Shown: piece after piece, positions 6,283-9,596 of the stretch
How the letters are laid out: each line of letters begins with the position of its first letter
Position numbering within the stretch: position 1 is the stretch's first letter
Assembly (NCBI GenBank): GCA_014845975.1
Contig: RKAN01000089.1
Location: forward strand, 1-9,596
Direction: 5' to 3'
DNA length: 9,596 nucleotides
DNA from: a bacterium
Lineage (GTDB): Bacteria > Bacillota_I > Bacilli_A > RF39 > UBA660
The notes under the pieces: model-generated
The model's input: only the letters and a program-made list of their open reading frames with translations
Told to the model about the DNA's origin: nothing
The model's database searches: none
Program-made: the position numbers and the translations under genes

Positions 6283-6532
6283 AAATTAGTGATCTTACTA
6301 ATTTGTTATGGTAATAGAAATGAATCTAAATTAAAATACTTTGTGAATGGTCTAGTATACAGTACATTCATTTATTATCGAGATAGAGAAAAAATATAAC
6401 TTGATAACAGATAAAACTCTATCTGTTGAAAATGAATTAGAGCTTTACAGATATTCAAATTATATAACTTTAAAAGAAGATAATAAGTTGAACTATTATA
6501 ATACTGATTTAAAATTAATTTATACAAAATGA
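6283..6532 (+). pseudogene. Frameshifted remnant of a small protein gene, possibly a lipoprotein
   Basis: Two open stretches in different frames join into one protein-like sequence if a single A is removed from the A6 run at 6389-6394. The first (6283-6388) reads KLVILLICYGNRNESK, then YFVNGLVYSTFIYYRDRE. The second (from 6395) reads KYNLITDKTLSVENELELYR and continues as SNYITLKEDNKLNYYNTDLK to TGA 6530-6532. As it stands, the first frame stops at the TGA at 6400-6402. The composition (Tyr, Asn, Lys, Leu, alternating polar) is like that of the neighbouring genes. The hydrophobic start with a Cys recalls a worn lipoprotein signal peptide. No ATG with a ribosome site precedes it; the frame is closed by TAG at 6280-6282, and GTG 6289 is a poor start. 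It may be a decaying gene, or intact with a homopolymer sequencing error, though the missing start favours decay. The repaired product is about 83 residues and has no family I recognise. Confidence 0.55.
6488..6515 (+). promoter_or_regulatory. Promoter candidate for the VWA-protein gene
   Basis: TTGAAC (6488-6493) and TAAAAT (6510-6515) are 16 bases apart, matching consensus at four and five of six positions. It lies inside the end of the gene remnant. The start would be near 6522, about 88 bases before ATG 6610, so the terminator hairpin at 6557-6586 would be in the leader of this transcript. Confidence 0.35.
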
Positions 6533-6556
6533 ATGTTTTAAATATTTAATAAATAG

Positions 6557-6586
6557 AAAGGCAACTAATAATCTTAGTTGTCTTTT
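6557..6586 (+). terminator. Factor-independent terminator just upstream of the VWA gene
   Basis: GGCAACTAA (6560-6568) pairs with TTAGTTGTC (6574-6582), with one G-U pair, around a 5-base loop. An A run before the stem and TTTT after it (6583-6586) extend the stem and supply the U-tract. It ends only 23 bases before ATG 6610. It could end transcripts from upstream, or act as an attenuator in the VWA leader, since there is no room for a full promoter between it and the start codon. Confidence 0.75.
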
Positions 6587-6609
6587 ATTCATAAAGAAAG
6601 GATGATTTT

Positions 6610-9393
6610 ATGTTTTGTCCAAATTGTGGCAACAAATTAAATGAAAATGAAGAATTTTGTCCAAATTGTGGTAATAAAAAAACACAAGTAACGATTCCGT
6701 TACAGCAAAATGATATTGCAGACTCAGAAATGCAACCTACAAAAAGTCAAAAAATTTTAAAATCAATTATTCAAAAAATAAAAAATATTATTTTCAAAAA
6801 TAGAAAGTTACTTTTCATTACATTAATAGTAATATTAGTTTTAATAATAATTTTTTCATTATTTAAAAATTTTTATGGGTTAGATAAGTTGAGTTGGGAT
6901 CGACAATATTCTGATTATAAATTAAAATATGTTTCCCAAACGGATATAAAATTAGGAATTCAATTTAATGAAAAAAAGTTAAATGAATTAAAATATAAAG
7001 TAAATTGTGGCAATATTAAAATAGATGGCTCAAAAATTACTTGGAATTTAAAAGATGCTATAGGAAAATGTAAGATAACGGTATCTTATAAGCTAAAAAC
7101 AATAAGTAAAGAATTTACAATTATAAAATCAAATACTAGTGAAAAAGAATTAACACTAGATTATGAAATTGATGATAACTCTGATGAAGATTTAGATTTT
7201 GATGGGTTAACAAATAAACAAGAAAAAGAATATGGTACTAATCCCGAATTATTAGACACTGATATGGATGGATTAGATGATTATTATGAAATCTTTACCA
7301 GTAAAACAGATCCGTTAAAAGCAGACTCTGACAATGATGGATTAAGTGATTACGATGAAATTCAATTAGCTCTTGATCCACTAAAAGCAGATTCAAAAGG
7401 TGATGGAATAAAAGATGGAAATAGAACTTTAACGTATCACTATACAACTGATAATTTAACACTTTCTATCACAGGTACAGGAAATATTGCTAGTACAACG
7501 GCTTCTATTAATTCAAATACCAAAATTAGTAATAAAAAGGGATTAATTGATAATTTATATACATTATATACTGATGGTACTATTGATAAAGTAGTTGCGA
7601 CAATAAAATATACAGATGAAGAATTAATACAATATGGATTAAATGAGAATAACTTATCAATTTATTATTACAATGATATAAAAACAAAATATGAAAAAGT
7701 TGCAACTACTATAGATAAAGAAAATAATACTTTAACAGCTGTATTAAAACATTTTTCAAATTATGTTGTTGGAGATACAGCATTAGTAAAAGAAACATCA
7801 ACAACTCAAGTATTATTCGTTTTAGATAATTCTTGGAGTATGTATACAAATGAGCAATATAAAGAAATAACTGGAGAAGATTACCATGGTAATTGGTTTG
7901 ATTCATCAGAATTAGACGGTTCTGATGCTTCAGGAATTAGATTTACATTAACGAGTGATTTGATTACAAAATTAATTAAGAAGGGTTATCAAGTTGGTTT
8001 ATCTGAGTTTAGAAGTGATTATGTCAATGCATTAAAAATTGGAAGTGATGCTAAATCATTAAAATCTAAACTAAAAAAAATGAATGATAAATTTATTACA
8101 TTAAAAGAGGGAACAAATGTTGGTAATGCTTTAACAAAAAGTATAGAGGAATTTACAGAAGAGGCTGATAATAAATATATTGTCATTTTAACAGATGGTC
8201 AAGATTCATCATTAAGTAGTAAATCTACAAAAATAATAAATGCTGCTAAGGATAATAATGTAAAAATATGTTCTATTGGATTTGGTGAAGGTTCATATAA
8301 TACAAAATTATCTACTATTTCAGAAGATACAGGATGTAAATTTTATTCATCATCTACTGCTTCAGGATTAATGGAATTATTTGATAATATAGGTACTGAA
8401 TTGGATAATGATTTAGTAGATATTGATGGTGATAAAAAAGCAGATGGTATTTTAATAGCCGATAGTGGATTTATTGTAAATAGAGATGGATTTTCATTTG
8501 AAAATTATAGTTCAAATTTATCTGAGGGTGGACATTGTTATGGTATGGCTACATTTGCTGAACTTTACTATAAAAAAGTTTTACCATTAACATTAGAAAG
8601 TAAAACTGCTAAAGATTTAAAATCATATGCTTATGATTTAACAAATACATATTTTAAAAATTATAACAACTTATATGATTATAAACTGCAAACAAATGCT
8701 TTAAAATATCAATTTGGTTATGATAGTTTTAATGAAAATCAACCTTCTGATTTTAAAACACTAGATGGAACAAAATTGACATATAGTGAGAAATATAAAA
8801 AAGAAATTACCAACTTAGAAATTTATGGTATTGAAGAAAGAAAGACAACCTTAACTAAAAAGCAGCAACTTGAAAAATGGGGAGTAAATTATGAAACATA
8901 TGATAATATTTATTTAAATGAGGATAAGATGCAAACAAGTAGTATCATGAAAAAAGATGATACTCAAATGTTTAATGCTATATGGGCAGATTTTATTAAA
9001 CAAAATACAGTTACAAGTTATTCATCGGGTTCAAATTTTATATTATGGTTAAGAAATGTTGTAGGTACAGAGTCCAATCATTATACGGATGAACAAGGTT
9101 TTATTAATATACTTAAAACAAGATTAAATGATAAAGATGCACCTGTTATTTCAGGAAATTATAGCAATGGATTACATGCAATTAATGCTATTAGTTTAGT
9201 ACAAGATATTGATAATCCTAATTATTATTATATAGGTGTTTATGATAATAATTATCCAGGTGAAAAAAGGTACGTGGATGTTAAATGTAATAAGGATACA
9301 TGCGTAACTGTAGCTAATAATTATTATACAAATTCTAATGAGCCAATAAGAATTACTGCTTCTCTTGATTATGATTTAGAATTTTTTAAATAA
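6610..9393 (+). CDS. Membrane-anchored zinc-ribbon / calcium-repeat / VWA / cysteine-peptidase-like protein
   Basis: The 927 residues show these parts in order. A zinc ribbon (Cys3/Cys6, Cys17/Cys20) is followed by a basic stretch and one membrane helix (about 67-85), so the ribbon is cytoplasmic and the rest outside. About 95-185 looks beta-rich. Residues 192-271 hold four thrombospondin-type-3-like calcium repeats (DFDGL, DTDMDGLDD, DSDNDGLSD, DSKGDGIKD) at 22-23 residue spacing. The VWA domain (about 398-600) has an intact metal site: Asp406-x-Ser408-x-Ser410, Thr502 and Asp529 in ILTDG. About 30 extra residues seem to follow the DxSxS motif. Residues 604-612 (DIDGDKKAD) look like a dockerin/EF-hand loop. 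The C-terminal region has Cys643 in GGHCYGMA, His856 in NGLHAINAISLV and Asp879/Asn881 in VYDNNYPG, the order of a papain-like triad. AAAGGA at 6597-6602 is seven bases before the ATG. It could bind or process cell-surface proteins; the substrate is unknown. Domain calls are by eye. Confidence 0.88.
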   Translation: MFCPNCGNKLNENEEFCPNCGNKKTQVTIPLQQNDIADSEMQPTKSQKILKSIIQKIKNIIFKNRKLLFITLIVILVLIIIFSLFKNFYGLDKLSWDRQYSDYKLKYVSQTDIKLGIQFNEKKLNELKYKVNCGNIKIDGSKITWNLKDAIGKCKITVSYKLKTISKEFTIIKSNTSEKELTLDYEIDDNSDEDLDFDGLTNKQEKEYGTNPELLDTDMDGLDDYYEIFTSKTDPLKADSDNDGLSDYDEIQLALDPLKADSKGDGIKDGNRTLTYHYTTDNLTLSITGTGNIASTTASINSNTKISNKKGLIDNLYTLYTDGTIDKVVATIKYTDEELIQYGLNENNLSIYYYNDIKTKYEKVATTIDKENNTLTAVLKHFSNYVVGDTALVKETSTTQVLFVLDNSWSMYTNEQYKEITGEDYHGNWFDSSELDGSDASGIRFTLTSDLITKLIKKGYQVGLSEFRSDYVNALKIGSDAKSLKSKLKKMNDKFITLKEGTNVGNALTKSIEEFTEEADNKYIVILTDGQDSSLSSKSTKIINAAKDNNVKICSIGFGEGSYNTKLSTISEDTGCKFYSSSTASGLMELFDNIGTELDNDLVDIDGDKKADGILIADSGFIVNRDGFSFENYSSNLSEGGHCYGMATFAELYYKKVLPLTLESKTAKDLKSYAYDLTNTYFKNYNNLYDYKLQTNALKYQFGYDSFNENQPSDFKTLDGTKLTYSEKYKKEITNLEIYGIEERKTTLTKKQQLEKWGVNYETYDNIYLNEDKMQTSSIMKKDDTQMFNAIWADFIKQNTVTSYSSGSNFILWLRNVVGTESNHYTDEQGFINILKTRLNDKDAPVISGNYSNGLHAINAISLVQDIDNPNYYYIGVYDNNYPGEKRYVDVKCNKDTCVTVANNYYTNSNEPIRITASLDYDLEFFK

Positions 9394-9413
9394 ATGAAAG
9401 GAATGATACTGTT

Positions 9414-9596
9414 ATGAAGCATTTTTTTAAGATATTATGTAGTTTGCCTATTATTTTAATAACACTATATTTTATTCCATTTTTAGGAATATGTCTTATT
9501 TTATTTCGGTATTATGTATATAAATCTAGAAAAAAATATTATTTTATTCCCATTTGCTTATTCATATGTGGCTTTTTCATTTTAGTACCAAAAATC
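9414..9596 (+). CDS. Membrane protein, 3'-truncated by the window edge
   Basis: Only the first 61 codons are present. They encode a basic start (MKHFFK), a hydrophobic helix (about residues 8-31), a positively charged loop (RYYVYKSRKKYY) and a second hydrophobic helix (about 43-59). By the positive-inside rule the N-terminus may face outward, but the signal is mixed. The gene begins 20 bases after the VWA stop with no terminator between, so it is probably co-transcribed. AAAGGA (9397-9402) is 11 bases before the ATG, a slightly long spacing. No family can be assigned from this fragment. Confidence 0.7.
   Translation, partial: MKHFFKILCSLPIILITLYFIPFLGICLILFRYYVYKSRKKYYFIPICLFICGFFILVPKI

Noticed and set aside
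6538..6549. Palindrome TTAAATATTTAA in the long gap
   Set aside because: Made of A and T only, expected by chance here, and not repeated elsewhere in the gap.
6590..6612. Possible hairpin CATAAA/TTTATG enclosing the ribosome site of the VWA gene
   Set aside because: Six pairs, mostly A-U, with an 11-base loop are too weak to call in DNA of this composition.
7709..7906. Minus-strand open frame inside the VWA gene
   Set aside because: It lies across the VWA metal-site codons; the Leu/Tyr/Asn-rich translation is typical antisense of AT-rich coding DNA.
9394..9417. Seven-codon frame (MKGMILL) between the VWA gene and the last gene, overlapping its ATG
   Set aside because: No separate ribosome site with proper spacing and no amino-acid bias of a leader peptide; likely chance.
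1..9596. Mycoplasma-type code in which TGA encodes Trp
   Set aside because: The regulator, double-zinc-ribbon and lipoprotein genes end in TGA at sensible places and Trp is TGG throughout.

Overview
The window is very AT-rich (roughly three quarters A+T) and compact, with short gene gaps and good AGGAGG-like ribosome sites. It looks like a low-GC member of the Bacillota, probably a gut- or host-associated bacillus or clostridium relative. Trp is encoded by TGG and several genes end in TGA, so the genetic code is standard and not that of mycoplasmas. I see no tRNA, rRNA, insertion sequence, CRISPR array or phage structural gene.

Layout: (1) 3-671 (+) is the 3' part of an unrecognised gene whose frame runs off the left edge. 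It converges on (2) 676-1098 (-), a small XRE-type regulator with a C-terminal zinc ribbon. A symmetrical hairpin, 656-685, contains both stop codons. (3) 1099-1375 is a divergent control region with promoters for both directions and a cluster of TTGTA/TACAA half-sites. (4) 1376-4995 is a tight operon: an SPFH (stomatin/prohibitin-like) protein with a C-terminal SHOCT motif, a double-zinc-ribbon membrane protein, and a zinc-ribbon/YIP1-like five-helix membrane protein. A lipoprotein at 5048-6175 probably belongs to it. (5) 6176-6609 has no intact gene. It holds a frameshifted gene remnant, two promoter candidates and a factor-independent terminator. (6) 6610-9393 encodes a 927-residue membrane-anchored protein with an N-terminal zinc ribbon, one membrane helix, calcium-type repeats, a VWA domain with an intact metal site, and a C-terminal region with a papain-like Cys/His/Asp-Asn pattern. 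(7) 9414-9596 is the start of another membrane protein gene, cut by the right edge.

How they may work together (inference): the SPFH and double-zinc-ribbon pair resembles the Bacillus subtilis ydjG/ydjI part of the ydjFGHI membrane-stress operon, but no PspA gene is visible here. Four of the encoded proteins, including the regulator, carry CxxC zinc ribbons, five ribbons in all. The simplest picture is a regulated membrane-associated complex of scaffold, zinc-ribbon adaptors and lipoprotein, next to a large surface sensor or protease-like protein. Substrates and signals cannot be read from the sequence.
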